This document shows, piece by piece, positions 48,195 through 58,348 of a stretch of 64,000 nucleotides of DNA (position 1 is its first letter; the number at the start of each line of letters is the position of its first letter). The DNA is from G021776435 sp046756245 (GTDB lineage Bacteria > Pseudomonadota > Alphaproteobacteria > Caulobacterales > Parvularculaceae). The stretch covers positions 16,863 to 80,862 of the forward strand of contig JBHHVZ010000002.1 in the NCBI GenBank assembly GCA_046756245.1, in the 5' to 3' direction. The position numbers and the translations under genes are program-made. The notes under the pieces were generated by a model, which was not told the origin of the DNA, searched no databases, and saw only the letters and a program-made list of their open reading frames with translations.

Positions 48195-49766
48195 ATGGTT
48201 GCACAGATCGCTACTTTCGCCTTTCACGGGGTCGAGGCCCGTCCGGTTTCGGTTCAGGTTCAGCTTACCGGAGGCGCTTTCGCCTTTGTCATTGTCGGCC
48301 TGCCGGACAAGGCGGTGTCGGAGGCGCGCGAACGGGTCTCGGCGGCGCTCTACGCAGTCGGGCTCGGCCTGCCGCCAAAGCGGATCACGGTCAATCTGGC
48401 GCCGGCGGACCTGCCCAAGGAAGGCAGCCATTTCGACCTCGCCATCGCGCTCGGCCTGTTGATGGAAATGGGCGCGGCCCCGCGCGACGCGGCCGACGGC
48501 TTCGCGGTGATGGGCGAACTCGGTCTCGACGGATCGGTCGCGCCTGTCGCCGGCGCGCTGCCGGCGGCGGTGGCGGCGAATGCGCGCGGGCTCGGCCTCA
48601 TCTGTCCGGAGGCCTCGGGGCCGGAAGCGGCCTGGGCCGGCGGCGACGCGCAAATCCTCGCGCCAAAAAGCCTCATTCAGCTCGTCAACCATTTCAAGGG
48701 AACGCAGGTGCTCTCGCCGCCCGAACCGGGCGGGCTCGCGCCGGCCCCGCCGGCCCCGGACCTCAAGGACGTGAAGGGACAGGAGACCGCCAAGCGCGCG
48801 CTCGAAGTGGCGGCTGCGGGCGGCCATAACCTTTTAATGATCGGCCCGCCGGGCGCCGGAAAGTCGATGCTGGCGGCGCGCCTGCCCGGTCTGCTGGCGC
48901 CGCTATCGCCTGAAGAGATGCTGGAAATCTCGATGGTGCAGTCGCTTGCGGGTCGTTTGGAAGGCGGGCGGCTCACCAGCGCCCGCCCGTTTCGCGCGCC
49001 GCATCATTCGGCGTCGATGGCGGCGATGATCGGCGGCGGCGTCCGGGCGAAGCCGGGGGAGGCGTCCCTCGCCCATCACGGCGTACTGTTTCTGGATGAA
49101 TTGCCGGAGTTTTCCGCTCCCGTGCTCGACAGTTTGCGTCAGCCGCTCGAAACCGGCGACGTGATGATCGCGCGGGCCAATTACCATGTCCGCTATCCCG
49201 CCCGCTTCCAGCTTGTCGCGGCGATGAATCCGTGCCGTTGCGGCTACGGGCGGGCGAGCGGACGCGCCTGCGGACGCGGCCCGCATTGCGAGGCGGCGTA
49301 TCAGTCCCGCGTGTCGGGCCCGCTCCTCGATCGCATCGACCTCGTCATCGAACTGCCGGCGGTGGCGCCGGCCGATCTCGCGGCGCCGGCCGGCGGCGAA
49401 GACAGCGCGACGGTTGCAGGACGCGTCGCGCGCGCCCGTCAGGCCCAGATTGCGCGCGGCGGCGGCGCAGCGGCGACTGTCGCCTCGAATGCGGCGCTGC
49501 CCGACCAGGATCTCGCCCGGGTCGCCGCGCCTGACGCCGAGGGGGCGGCGTTGCTTGCGCGCGCCTGTGAAGCGCTCAGGCTTTCCGCACGCGGCTATCA
49601 CCGTATTCTGCGCGTCGCGCGCACCCTCGCCGATCTCGATGGGGCGGAAGGCGTCAAGCGCCGGCATGTGGCCGAAGCGATCAGCTATCGCCGCCGCGAG
49701 GACGGCGCGCCGCAGGCGAGAGACGCTCAAGCCGGCGCCGAAAGCGGCGCCGCGCAGCTTTATTAA
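48195..49766 (+). CDS. yifB: YifB/ComM family AAA+ ATPase (Mg-chelatase-like)
   Basis: 523 residues from the ATG at 48195 behind CAGGAG. The N-terminal domain starts with IATFAFHGVEARPVSVQVQL. The AAA core has GPPGAGKSMLAARLPGL (Walker A), and RYPARFQLVAAMNPCRCGY and SGPLLDRIDLVIELP are family signatures. ComM is a branch-migration helicase for natural transformation in Gammaproteobacteria; here the role is inferred. It is divergent from the TIR gene. Confidence 0.93.
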   Translation: MVAQIATFAFHGVEARPVSVQVQLTGGAFAFVIVGLPDKAVSEARERVSAALYAVGLGLPPKRITVNLAPADLPKEGSHFDLAIALGLLMEMGAAPRDAADGFAVMGELGLDGSVAPVAGALPAAVAANARGLGLICPEASGPEAAWAGGDAQILAPKSLIQLVNHFKGTQVLSPPEPGGLAPAPPAPDLKDVKGQETAKRALEVAAAGGHNLLMIGPPGAGKSMLAARLPGLLAPLSPEEMLEISMVQSLAGRLEGGRLTSARPFRAPHHSASMAAMIGGGVRAKPGEASLAHHGVLFLDELPEFSAPVLDSLRQPLETGDVMIARANYHVRYPARFQLVAAMNPCRCGYGRASGRACGRGPHCEAAYQSRVSGPLLDRIDLVIELPAVAPADLAAPAGGEDSATVAGRVARARQAQIARGGGAAATVASNAALPDQDLARVAAPDAEGAALLARACEALRLSARGYHRILRVARTLADLDGAEGVKRRHVAEAISYRRREDGAPQARDAQAGAESGAAQLY

Positions 49767-49823
49767 CCAATCCTTTCAATCATTTTTTCAGCGCGCGGCC
49801 CGCAGAATTGGCGCTCGGGATTA

Positions 49824-51773
49824 ATGGGACCGTCAATAATGCTTAATCGAAAACCGGGCGAAGAAGCCGAGCAACGGGAATTGATCGTGCTTTGCGACGC
49901 GGACGACAAAATCCGCTTCGTCAATCGGGCTTTTTCGAAGCATTTCGGCGCGGCGCCGGAAAAATGGGCCGGGCGCGCATTCGCGCCGGGAAACCGCGCC
50001 GCCGCGCCCGGCGCGCCGGCGCGCTACCGTACGCAGGCCACGGCGCGCAAAGAAGTCTGCTTCATCGGCTGGGAGGAAATCCTGCTCGAGGCGGGCGAGC
50101 GGCTTTACGCCGGCCGCATCGTCCATCCGGAAGACACAGCCCGAAAAGAACCGCCTGCGCCGGACAGTGTTGATACGGACGATATAGAAGGCATTGAACA
50201 GGGCGTTGAACGCCGCGCCGACTCCGACCCTGATGAGAACGAAAGTCCCAGTGTCGCCGAAGACGCCAAGATGCGCTTTCTTGCGACCATGAGTCATGAG
50301 ATGCGCACGCCGCTTAACGGCATTCTGGGCATGACGGGGCTTCTTCTCGATACGGAATTATCGCCCAATCAGCGCGCTTACGCCGAAGCCGTGCGTGAGT
50401 CCGGCGCCGCACTTCTGGCGTTGATCAATGACATTCTGGACTATTCGAAGATCGAAGCCGGCCGGCTGGTGCTCGAACAGGCGCCGCTCGACCCGTACGC
50501 GCTGGTGCAAAGCGTCGCCGAGTTGCTGTCGCCGAAAGCCGCCGAAAAAGGCATAGAGATCGCTTCCGTGATCGACGCGGACGTGCCGCGCCGCCTGTTC
50601 GGCGACGAAGCGCGGCTGAGGCAGATTCTGATTAATCTCGCCGGCAACGGCGTCAAATTCACCGACCGCGGCGGCGTCTCTATAGAAGCGCGCGTAGCCG
50701 CAACAGCCGGCGATCTCGTCACGCTCGAAATCGCCGTGCGCGACACCGGAGTCGGCATTCCTCCCGCTGCGCAAAAGGCGATCTTCGAGGAATTCGCCCA
50801 GGCCAATGACGGCCGTCCGCGCCGCGCCGAAGGCACCGGCCTCGGCCTCACCATTGCGCAAAAGCTGGTCCGCGCCATGGGCGGCGACATCCGGCTCGAA
50901 AGCGTCAAAGGCGAAGGCAGCGTATTTACGTTTTCCTGCGCGCTGGAATGGGACGGCGCGCCGCCCAAGCGCCTCAAAGGCGATCCCGGGCCGGTCGTTA
51001 TCCTGACTCGCTCGGCGCTTCTGGGCCGAGTCACCACATTGCAGCTCGAAGCCGTCGGCGCCGCCGATGTCCGTGTGGTCGCCTCCCTGTCCGACGCGCT
51101 CGAAGCGGTTTCGGATGCGCCCGACGCGGTCGTGCTTTGCGATTTTTATTTCGCCGCCAATGGCGGGGAAAAGCTGGCCGAAAAGGCGCGCCGCGCGCTG
51201 GTCATGTTGTCGCCGCTGTCGCGCGGCCGGCTGGAAAGCCTGCGCGAGGCCGGGTTTGACGGCTATCTGATCAAGCCCGTCCGTCAGTCCTCGCTGCACG
51301 CCCAGATCACCGGCGCAAAGTCCGAATCGGCGCCTTCAACCGCGGGCGCCGCGCCGGACAAAAAATCCGGCCCGGCCAAAAAACTCCGCATCCTTCTGGC
51401 GGAGGACAACCAGATCAACGCCGTGCTCGCCGTCGCGCTCATCAAGCGCGCCGGTCACTCCGTCGACGTCGCCGCAAACGGCGCCGAAGCCGTAACGGCG
51501 GTTCGGAATGCGCCCTACGACCTCGTGCTGATGGACATGCACATGCCCGAAATGGATGGACTCGAAGCGGCCCGGCGCATCCGCAAGCTTGAAGACGACG
51601 CGCGCGACACGCCGATTGTCGCGCTCACTGCAAACGCCATGGCCCACGACCGGCAGAAGTGCCTTTCGGCCGGCATGAACGATTTTCTTTCAAAGCCGTT
51701 CGACCCGGACGACCTTGAGGAGCTGCTCGACAAATGGGGCGGCGAGCGCCGGGCGCTCTACACCGCCTCATAA
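49824..51773 (+). CDS. Hybrid sensor histidine kinase with two receiver-type domains
   Basis: 649 residues, start at 49824 or 49839. A PAS-like N-terminus (about 18-105) is followed by HisKA with His158 in [15 protein letters not shown]. HATPase_c follows ([33 protein letters not shown]). Residues about 387-490 look like a receiver without the usual acidic pair (pseudo-receiver). The final receiver (about 513-635) has [12 protein letters not shown] and phospho-acceptor [11 protein letters not shown]. No membrane helix is seen, so it is a soluble kinase. The layout recalls the alphaproteobacterial ShkA-type kinase, but this is only architectural. Confidence 0.9.
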   Translation: MGPSIMLNRKPGEEAEQRELIVLCDADDKIRFVNRAFSKHFGAAPEKWAGRAFAPGNRAAAPGAPARYRTQATARKEVCFIGWEEILLEAGERLYAGRIVHPEDTARKEPPAPDSVDTDDIEGIEQGVERRADSDPDENESPSVAEDAKMRFLATMSHEMRTPLNGILGMTGLLLDTELSPNQRAYAEAVRESGAALLALINDILDYSKIEAGRLVLEQAPLDPYALVQSVAELLSPKAAEKGIEIASVIDADVPRRLFGDEARLRQILINLAGNGVKFTDRGGVSIEARVAATAGDLVTLEIAVRDTGVGIPPAAQKAIFEEFAQANDGRPRRAEGTGLGLTIAQKLVRAMGGDIRLESVKGEGSVFTFSCALEWDGAPPKRLKGDPGPVVILTRSALLGRVTTLQLEAVGAADVRVVASLSDALEAVSDAPDAVVLCDFYFAANGGEKLAEKARRALVMLSPLSRGRLESLREAGFDGYLIKPVRQSSLHAQITGAKSESAPSTAGAAPDKKSGPAKKLRILLAEDNQINAVLAVALIKRAGHSVDVAANGAEAVTAVRNAPYDLVLMDMHMPEMDGLEAARRIRKLEDDARDTPIVALTANAMAHDRQKCLSAGMNDFLSKPFDPDDLEELLDKWGGERRALYTAS

Positions 51774-51825
51774 TCGCCCCGGCCAACATTACCCAGAAGG
51801 CCGAGTTCGGTGTAATCATGACATC

Positions 51826-52176
51826 ATGGCCCGCGATCAAATCGCCCGCGTTCGCAGACTCTGTCTCGCCCTGCCCGGCGTTGAAGAAGGAACGTCATAT
51901 GGAACGACCGCTTTCCGGGTCCGCAAAAAACTCCTTGTCCGCATGAAAGAGGACGGCGCCGCCCTCGTGCTCAAGACCGCAACCCTCGAAGACAAGGAGC
52001 TGTTCCTCAAAATGCAGCCCGAGATTTATTATGAACCCGATCATTACAAGGGCTGGCCCGCCGTGCTCATTCGCCTCCCGAAGATAAGCGATGCGCAGTT
52101 GAAATCCCGGATCGAGGAAGCATGGCGGCGCGAGGCCGGCAAGAAGCTCATGATGGCGCTTGAAGGGTCGCGATAG
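51826..52176 (+). CDS. MmcQ/YjbR family protein
   Basis: 116 residues from the ATG at 51826 (MARDQIARVRRLCLALPGV). The YjbR pattern is seen: PGVEEGTSYGTTAFRVRKKLLVRM, then PEIYYEPDHYKGWPAVLIRLP and a helical tail. The family fold resembles double-stranded DNA-binding proteins; the role is unknown. The ribosome site is weak. Confidence 0.85.
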   Translation: MARDQIARVRRLCLALPGVEEGTSYGTTAFRVRKKLLVRMKEDGAALVLKTATLEDKELFLKMQPEIYYEPDHYKGWPAVLIRLPKISDAQLKSRIEEAWRREAGKKLMMALEGSR

Positions 52177-52271
52177 CTTCTGCGTCGACGGCGAAGCCGC
52201 GCGAAGAGAGGCCTTCTTCTTGCTGCGAAACACGGTAAGGTCGATTTTTTCCAGTCAATCGAAAGCGTTGA

Positions 52272-53603
52272 ATGACCCAGCACGTTGCGTCTTCCAGCCC
52301 GGAAAAGAAAACGCTCATTGAAGCCGTTCGCGCCTATCTGACGCCGCGCGGTCTCGTCATGCTGCTGTTCGGATTTTCGGCGGGTCTGCCGTTCTATCTG
52401 ATCTTTCAGACGCTTTCGATCTGGCTGCGCGAGGAGGGCGTCAGCCGATCCGAGATCGGACTCTTCGCATGGGCCGGTTTCGCTTTCACCCTGAAATTTC
52501 TGTGGGCGCCGATCGTCGATCGGGCGCCGATCCCGATCCTCGAAAACCGCATTGGCCGCCGGCGCGCCTGGATGGCGCTGGCGCAGATCGCCGTCGCCGC
52601 GACGCTGATCGCGATGTCGCTCGCCAATCCGGGCGAGAGTATTCTTTATGTCGCCGTCGTCGCCGTACTGATCGCCTTTTCTTCAGCGACCCAGGACATC
52701 GCCATCGACGCCTGGCGCATCGAGGCCGCGCCGGTCGCCGAGCAGGGCATGATGGCGGCGATGTATCAATATGGCTATCGGGTCGGCCTCTTAACCTCGG
52801 GCACGGCGGCGCTGATTATAGCCGACAATGTGAACTGGTCGTTCGCCTATCAATCGATGGCGGCGCTGATGATGGTTGGCTTTCTGACCGCGCTGCTCGC
52901 GCCGAAAATCGAAGCCGGCGATTATGAACCGCCGACGCGGCTGCCGCCAATACAGGCGCTTCGCGAATCCGTTATCGGTCCGTTTGCGGATTTTCTCGGG
53001 CGTTATGGCGTCGCCGCGCTGGTGATGCTGCTTTTCATCGCCGTTTACCGCATTCCCGATTTCGTCATGGGCTTTATGACGGGCCCGCTTTATGTAGACC
53101 TTGGTTATGACAAAACCGATATCGGCGTCATCCGCGGCGGCGTCGGCATGTTCGCCACCATGTCGGGCGTGTTTCTGGGCGGCGTCATCCTGCTTCGGCT
53201 TAATTTGACGGCAGCGCTTTTTGTCGGCGTCGTTTCACAGTCCGTCACCAATCTTCTTTATTCGTGGCTCGCACTGATGCCGGCGGACAATCTCTATCTC
53301 GCCACCGCCGTTGTCGTCGACAACATCGCGTACGGTTTCGCCGGCACGGTCCTGATCGCCTATATGTCGAGCCTGACGAACACCGCGTTTACGGCGACTC
53401 AGTACGCGTTATTCAGTTCGTTTTACGCGCTGCCCGGCAAATTCGTCGGCGGGTTTTCCGGCTTTATCGTCGATGCGATCGGCTATCCCTGGTTCTTCGC
53501 CTACACCGCGATGATCGGGATCCCGGCGGCGCTGCTCATTATCGTTCTTCGGCGCTCCGAGCGGCGGCTGCGCGCCGGAACCGCCGCGGCGGAAGCTACC
53601 TGA
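52272..53603 (+). CDS. ampG: AmpG-like MFS muropeptide transporter
   Basis: 443 residues, 12-14 helices. It has AmpG-type motifs: FGFSAGLPFYLIFQTLSIWLREEGVS, ILENRIGRRRAWMALAQ, and SATQDIAIDAWRIEAAP. AmpG brings anhydro-muropeptides into the cytoplasm for peptidoglycan recycling. There is no ampC/ampR nearby. It ends overlapping the convergent lipoprotein gene by 8 bases. Confidence 0.9.
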   Translation: MTQHVASSSPEKKTLIEAVRAYLTPRGLVMLLFGFSAGLPFYLIFQTLSIWLREEGVSRSEIGLFAWAGFAFTLKFLWAPIVDRAPIPILENRIGRRRAWMALAQIAVAATLIAMSLANPGESILYVAVVAVLIAFSSATQDIAIDAWRIEAAPVAEQGMMAAMYQYGYRVGLLTSGTAALIIADNVNWSFAYQSMAALMMVGFLTALLAPKIEAGDYEPPTRLPPIQALRESVIGPFADFLGRYGVAALVMLLFIAVYRIPDFVMGFMTGPLYVDLGYDKTDIGVIRGGVGMFATMSGVFLGGVILLRLNLTAALFVGVVSQSVTNLLYSWLALMPADNLYLATAVVVDNIAYGFAGTVLIAYMSSLTNTAFTATQYALFSSFYALPGKFVGGFSGFIVDAIGYPWFFAYTAMIGIPAALLIIVLRRSERRLRAGTAAAEAT

Positions 53604-53967
53604 CCGAAGCGAGACAGGTTTCGAGGTCGGGCTTTTCCTCGCCCGACTTGACTGCGGCGGCGTCAAGCAGCGACGCCGTCGTCTCGCCGCTATCGTCCGG
53701 ATAAAGAATGACGATGAGCGCGCAGCCTTCATAGGCGTAGCGACGATATTCTCCGGGGCCCTCGCGGCGCACGAGCGCCGGCGCGCCCAAAAGGTCGTCG
53801 ACCGCGGTCGCCGGCTTTCCGAGAATGTCTTCGGCTTTCATCGCCGGCGTTGCAACTTCGTTTTCAGCCGGAGCTCCCGTCTCGCCTGTCCACGGATTGA
53901 CCGACGCGCATCCCGCAAGGGCGAGCAACGCGCCGATTAAACTTGACTTGCCTGCATTCAAACTCAT
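53596..53967 (-). CDS. Small lipoprotein
   Basis: 123 residues from the ATG at 53967, which follows GAGGAG. The signal peptide ends in LAGC, lipobox with Cys20. The mature part has EDILGKPATAVDDLLGAPALVRREGPGEYRRYAYEGCALIVILYPD, a SmpA/OmlA-like pattern found in small outer-membrane lipoproteins. Function is unknown. Tail-to-tail overlap with ampG is 8 bases. Confidence 0.75.
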   Translation of the reverse strand: MSLNAGKSSLIGALLALAGCASVNPWTGETGAPAENEVATPAMKAEDILGKPATAVDDLLGAPALVRREGPGEYRRYAYEGCALIVILYPDDSGETTASLLDAAAVKSGEEKPDLETCLASVR

Positions 53968-54195
53968 GCCGCTCCTCAACCGTCCGTCTACGGCGCCAAA
54001 CGCATTCTCGGGGCGAGGCGTCGCCGCGGCGCCGGCGCGCCGAAAATGCGGATAGCACATAGACTAAATCCCGTCGCGTGAATCAATCGTTAGAACGCAG
54101 GCGGCGGCGCTCATTCGAATTTGCAACCGTCGCTTGCGCCTTTAGGCGGCGTCCGGTAAGCCCCGCGAGGTTTGACTGCTTATCCCGGAGGCCCC

Positions 54196-55194
54196 ATGCC
54201 GGACCACGCTCTCGACGTCATCGGCGTCGGCAACGCCATTGTCGACGTACTCGCCCATGCCGACGACGCATTTCTCGCCGCCCACGCCATCGCCAAGGGC
54301 GGCATGACGCTGATTGACGAGGCGGCCGCGAAGTTGATTTACGAGGCCATGGCGCCGGCGATCGAGATCTCGGGCGGGTCGGCGGCGAACACCGTGGCCT
54401 GCGTCGCTTCGCTCGGCGGGCAGGGCGGCTTTATCGGCAAGGTCGCCGACGACACGCTGGGCGAATTTTTTCGTCACGACCTGCGCGCGACCGGCGTCGC
54501 GTTCGACACTGCGCCGCTTGAGAAAGGGTCGGCGACGGCGCGCTCGCTCATCAATGTAACGCCCGACGCGCAACGCTCAATGTCGACCTATCTCGGCGCG
54601 GCGACCCAGCTTTGCGCCGACGACGTCGACGAAGCCCAGGTCAGGCGCGCGGCGATCACTTATTTCGAAGGTTATTTATTCGAAATGCCGCGCGCGCGCG
54701 AAGCGTTCATCCGGGCCTGCCGAATCGCCCGGGCCGCCGGCAGAAAAACAGCCATCACGCTGTCGGATTCAGGCTGCGTCGACCGCCAGCACGCCGCCTT
54801 CGTCGATTTCATCGGCAACCATGTCGATATTCTCCTCGCCAACGAAGCGGAAGCCCGCACGCTGTTCGAAAGCAGCCATCTCGACGTGATCGCCGAACGG
54901 GCGCGCGCGCTCTGCCCGTTCACGGCGGTGACGCGCTCGGAGAAGGGATCGATCCTGATCCCGCGCGACGGCGAGGTCATCACAGTCGCGGCGCGTCCGC
55001 CGGAAAAGCTTGTCGACACCACCGGCGCCGGCGACGCCTATGCGGGCGGGCTCTTGTTCGGGTTGTCGCGCGATCTCGGCTTTGAGCGCGCCGGCGCGCT
55101 CGCCTCGCTGGCGGCGAGCGAAATCATCAGCCATATCGGCGCCCGTTCCGAAACGAATTTGCGCGCGCTGGCGGAAAAAACCGGTCTTCTTTAA
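54196..55194 (+). CDS. PfkB family carbohydrate/adenosine kinase
   Basis: 332 residues from the ATG at 54196, behind GGAGG. The ribokinase fold has ISGGSAANTVACVASLGG near the N-terminus and the catalytic DTTGAGDAYAGGLLFG with Asp at the end. In alphaproteobacteria such proteins are usually annotated as adenosine kinase; the true sugar or nucleoside substrate is not decidable. It is single. Confidence 0.9.
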   Translation: MPDHALDVIGVGNAIVDVLAHADDAFLAAHAIAKGGMTLIDEAAAKLIYEAMAPAIEISGGSAANTVACVASLGGQGGFIGKVADDTLGEFFRHDLRATGVAFDTAPLEKGSATARSLINVTPDAQRSMSTYLGAATQLCADDVDEAQVRRAAITYFEGYLFEMPRAREAFIRACRIARAAGRKTAITLSDSGCVDRQHAAFVDFIGNHVDILLANEAEARTLFESSHLDVIAERARALCPFTAVTRSEKGSILIPRDGEVITVAARPPEKLVDTTGAGDAYAGGLLFGLSRDLGFERAGALASLAASEIISHIGARSETNLRALAEKTGLL

Positions 55195-55238
55195 GGCGTA
55201 TAAAGAGTATTAGAAATCGCTGAGATTCAGCATTTCCT

Positions 55239-55380
55239 GTCATTCCGGGACGGCCTTTAGGCCGGACCCGGAATCCATTCCACCGACGCTTCCAGTGGCG
55301 CAGGGGGGCGCCGCTGATCGCAGGGATGGACTCAGGACTGAATTCCGGGTTCGCTCCTACAGAGCGCCCCGGAATGACAA
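55239..55380. repeat. Intergenic palindromic repeat (TGTCATTCCGG type), copy 1
   Basis: TGTCATTCCGGGACGGCC at the left is mirrored by CCCCGGAATGACAA at the right, with inner GACCCGGAATCC and GAATTCCGGGTTCGC. A relative is at 60559-60680. It belongs to a common alphaproteobacterial type of repeat. It fills most of the gap between the PfkB gene and hisE. Confidence 0.75.
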
Positions 55381-55427
55381 GACCTCATTTTCTCTAAACC
55401 CTAATCCCTGACAAGCGGTAGCGCCGC

Positions 55428-55763
55428 CTATCGGCGCGCCGCTTTTTCGGCGTGGCCGGAAACGCCCTCGCGCTCTTCAAGCTCCCGCGCGACATCGGCG
55501 GGCGTTACGCCGGCCGCAGCGAGCAGCACGAGCAGATGATAGAGCGCGTCAGCCGATTCCGCCGCCAGTTCCTTCTTGGCGCCGACGGCGCCGGCGATCG
55601 CGGCTTCGACCGCTTCCTCGCCGAATTTCTTGGCGCAGCGCTCAGGTCCCGCCTTGAGAAGCGCCGCGGTGTAGGAACTTGCCGGCGACGCGTTGCGGCG
55701 CGACCTGATCGTCTCGTAAACCCGCGCCATAATCGCGCCCAGCCCGTCATTGTTTCTGTGCAT
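55428..55763 (-). CDS. hisE: Phosphoribosyl-ATP pyrophosphatase
   Basis: Second step of histidine synthesis, PR-ATP to PR-AMP, 111 residues. The MazG-like helix bundle has AKKFGEEAVEAAIAGA and KKELAAESADALYHLLVLLAA with metal-binding Glu/Asp. It is last in the minus-strand his group. The repeat C lies between it and hisF. Confidence 0.93.
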   Translation of the reverse strand: MHRNNDGLGAIMARVYETIRSRRNASPASSYTAALLKAGPERCAKKFGEEAVEAAIAGAVGAKKELAAESADALYHLLVLLAAAGVTPADVARELEEREGVSGHAEKAARR

Positions 55764-55800
55764 CCCCGTCTCCGTTCGGAATAGACCGTTTTGCGAGCCG

Positions 55801-55905
55801 TTATATCATGCTCTCGCTGACAACCTGAGACGCCATTCAAAGGTCGACATTGAAAAACTCAGGTTTTTCCAAAATAGATGAGTCGCGGTCAGCGAGAGCG
55901 GCGCA
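55801..55905 (-). repeat. Dispersed ~100 bp repeat, copy C
   Basis: Copy in the opposite orientation to A and B. Perfect terminal inverted repeats GCTCTCGCTGAC (55810-55821) and GTCAGCGAGAGC (55888-55899). Its reverse complement contains TTTTTCAATGTCGACCTTTGAATGGC, matching the family core. It lies between hisF and hisE, inside the his operon. Confidence 0.8.
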
Positions 55906-56664
55906 TCAGAGCCGCGCCGGCAAGCCGGCGGCGGCCAGGGTTTTTTTCGCCTCGCCGATCGTATGCTTGCCGAAATGAAAGATCGACGCCGCCAGCACCG
56001 CCGAGGCGCCGCCGTCGCGCACCGCCGCCACAAAATGAGCGAGCGTTCCCGCCCCGCCGGAAGCGACCACCGGAACGCCGACGGCGTCGGCGACGACGCG
56101 CGTCAGCGCAATGTCGTAGCCGTCATGGGTTCCGTCCGCGTCCATCGAGGTCAAGAGGATTTCGCCGGCGCCGCGCCGTTCGGCCTCGCGCGCGAAGGCG
56201 ACCGCATCGAGCCCGGTCGGCTCGCGGCCGCCATGAGTGAAAATTTCCCACCTGCCGGGCGCAATTTTACGCGCGTCGATGGCGACGACGACGCATTGCG
56301 CGCCGAACTTCGCTGCCGCGTCATTGATGAGTTCCGGATTGCGCACGGCTGCGGTGTTGATCGCAACCTTGTCGGCGCCGGCCAGCAGCAGCTTTCGAAA
56401 GTCTTCCACCGAGCGAACGCCGCCGCCGACCGTGAGCGGCATGAAGCAGCGCTCGGCGACCGCTTTTACAGCGTCGAGCAGAACGCCCCTGCCCTCGTGG
56501 CTGGCGGAGATGTCAAGGAAACACAGTTCGTCGGCGCCGGCGGCGTCATAAGCGACCGCCGCTTCGACCGGATCGCCGGCGTCGCGCAGGTTGACGAAGT
56601 TAACACCCTTGACGACGCGCCCGTCTTTAACGTCCAGGCAGGGAATAATGCGAATCTTCAGCAT
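55906..56664 (-). CDS. hisF: Imidazole glycerol phosphate synthase, cyclase subunit
   Basis: 252 residues from the ATG at 56664. It starts [20 protein letters not shown], with the catalytic Asp in CLDV. The TIM barrel shows [44 protein letters not shown] (second catalytic Asp) and VVASGGAG. Together with HisH it makes IGP and AICAR. It follows the CYTH-CHAD gene by 8 bases. Confidence 0.96.
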   Translation of the reverse strand: MLKIRIIPCLDVKDGRVVKGVNFVNLRDAGDPVEAAVAYDAAGADELCFLDISASHEGRGVLLDAVKAVAERCFMPLTVGGGVRSVEDFRKLLLAGADKVAINTAAVRNPELINDAAAKFGAQCVVVAIDARKIAPGRWEIFTHGGREPTGLDAVAFAREAERRGAGEILLTSMDADGTHDGYDIALTRVVADAVGVPVVASGGAGTLAHFVAAVRDGGASAVLAASIFHFGKHTIGEAKKTLAAAGLPARL

Positions 56665-56672
56665 ACGGCAGT

Positions 56673-58274
56673 TCAGTTGTTTTCCCGCCAGAACGGCACC
56701 ATTGCATCGAACGCGGCCCACGCTTCGTCCGCCTCGGCCACGACGGTTTCCATCTCGGCCGCGCGATAGCCGCAGATAAATCCGGCCGCGCGCATCGCCG
56801 CCTTTCCGCGGCAGCGCGCCGCTTCTTCGGCCCGCGCCTCGGCCGCGACGGCGTCGCTGAGCGCGCCGAAGGCGTCCTGAAGGCGCGACATCGCCGCCAT
56901 ATAGGGCTTACGGCGCGGTTTTGCATAGAGGGGCCGGAAGACTTGCGCGGCGTAGCGAAGTTTTTTCAAGGCGATGCGCAGAGGATGGCGCGCTGCAGGG
57001 GTTGGCGCGTCTATGCGCAACGCCGCCGCACGCGCCGCGGCCAGCCTGTCGTCAAGAGCTGCGGCGGCGAACAGACGAACGTCGGAGTGCAATATTTTGC
57101 CGGCGCTCTTGCGCCAGCTTCTGAGATAACCGGCTTCCAGAAGGTCGAGATTGAAGGCTGTGAATTCCCGGCCGCCAACGGTTTCAATCGCCTGCTCCCA
57201 AGCCTCGGCCCGGAGGCTCTCGGCCGAAGACTGCAGCATGGCGAACCCGTCGGGTTCATAATCGCGTGCTTTCAGCGGCGGCAGGATCTCGTCGAGGAAG
57301 ACGTCCCAGTCGCGGGCCGGCGACAAAGCCCTGGCGAAGCCGCGCGCCCGGCGCGCCAGCCGGCGCAGTCGTTTGTCGTTGGCGGCGGACCGGAAGATCC
57401 GCTCGACGGCGCGGAACCGGCGCAGCGCGACGCGCATCTGATGAACCCCTTCAGGATGGCGCGCATCGAGAATTGCGGGCGCAAGAATGGCGATCCGTTC
57501 GGCGCCGGCCATAATTGCGGCCGCGAGCGCGTCCTCCGCAACGCCGTCTGGATCGAAAGCGAGCCGCGGCTCCGGCGTCAGCCCCGGCAGCCCGCCGGCG
57601 CCCGTACGCCTTGCTGCGTCAAGTTTCGTTTCGGCGCCAAGACGAATGCCCGGCTTGCGCAAAAAAAGCCGCGCCACCTCAAACAACGCCTTTGGCGGCC
57701 CGTCGAGCAACTCGAGTTCCGCTTCGGCCAGCGGCGCGGCCCGCATGACGCCGTCGCTGTTGCGGCCTTCGACCCGGCCGAAATCGAACGCGCATTCGAT
57801 CAGCGCCTGTTTGCGCCGGATTTTGGCGGTCCAGCGGTCCGTGCAGGTGCGCGCAATCGGCCGCAAGCGCGCCCGCCAGGCCGATATCCAGGCGTCGAGA
57901 TCGGCGTCGCCGGCGGCGGCTGGAAAGGGTTCCGTCGGCCCGAGCGTGCGCTCGGTTTCGGCCCGTTCGATTACGCTGTCGGCGCCGGATGTTCCTTTGA
58001 CGGTCTGAATCCGCCGACCGCCCTCCTCTCGCAGGCGCAGCGCCAGTCCCGAATCGGCGATGTCGTTTTCAGGCGTGTCGTAATAGGTGGAGACGAGCCG
58101 CTCCCACGCGCCGCGGCCGGAATCGCCGACGAGGCGCGCAAGCATCCGCGAGCGCCTGAGGCGGGTCAGCGCGGCCGGCGCGCCGGTGATCTTGAGCTCG
58201 ATTTCCCTGTTGTCGCGAGACAGATCCGGCGGATCCAGCATACGGTCGCCCGATAAAATTCTCTCGTTACTCAC
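56673..58274 (-). CDS. CYTH-CHAD domain protein
   Basis: 533 residues from a GTG at 58274; an ATG at 58241 is possible. The N-terminal CYTH domain (about 22-230) has the EIELK signature (E-x-E-x-K), which in related enzymes handles triphosphate substrates. The C-terminal CHAD domain (about 250-530) is an Arg/His-rich helical bundle ([39 protein letters not shown]) that binds polyphosphate. It lies between hisA and hisF on the same strand. Its role in this operon is unknown. Confidence 0.9.
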   Translation of the reverse strand: MSNERILSGDRMLDPPDLSRDNREIELKITGAPAALTRLRRSRMLARLVGDSGRGAWERLVSTYYDTPENDIADSGLALRLREEGGRRIQTVKGTSGADSVIERAETERTLGPTEPFPAAAGDADLDAWISAWRARLRPIARTCTDRWTAKIRRKQALIECAFDFGRVEGRNSDGVMRAAPLAEAELELLDGPPKALFEVARLFLRKPGIRLGAETKLDAARRTGAGGLPGLTPEPRLAFDPDGVAEDALAAAIMAGAERIAILAPAILDARHPEGVHQMRVALRRFRAVERIFRSAANDKRLRRLARRARGFARALSPARDWDVFLDEILPPLKARDYEPDGFAMLQSSAESLRAEAWEQAIETVGGREFTAFNLDLLEAGYLRSWRKSAGKILHSDVRLFAAAALDDRLAAARAAALRIDAPTPAARHPLRIALKKLRYAAQVFRPLYAKPRRKPYMAAMSRLQDAFGALSDAVAAEARAEEAARCRGKAAMRAAGFICGYRAAEMETVVAEADEAWAAFDAMVPFWRENN

Positions 58275-58277
58275 AAT

Positions 58278-58286
58278 TTATCCACA
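58278..58286 (+). promoter_or_regulatory. Perfect DnaA-box-like 9-mer
   Basis: TTATCCACA matches the DnaA box consensus exactly. A near match (TTTTCCACA) follows at about 58290. They lie in the 75-base gap upstream of the CYTH-CHAD gene. A chance match is possible. Confidence 0.35.
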
Positions 58287-58348
58287 GCATTTTCCACAGG
58301 CTGCTCTTCCGCCATATCCCTGCAAGCGCGGCGCCTGAACAACCGGTT

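Noticed and set aside
46293..48827. 844-codon frame extending the TIR-FGE gene upstream
   Set aside because: The upstream 286 codons lie antisense over yifB and are Arg/Ala-rich shadow sequence. The ATG at 47969 has a good ribosome site and begins the TIR fold.
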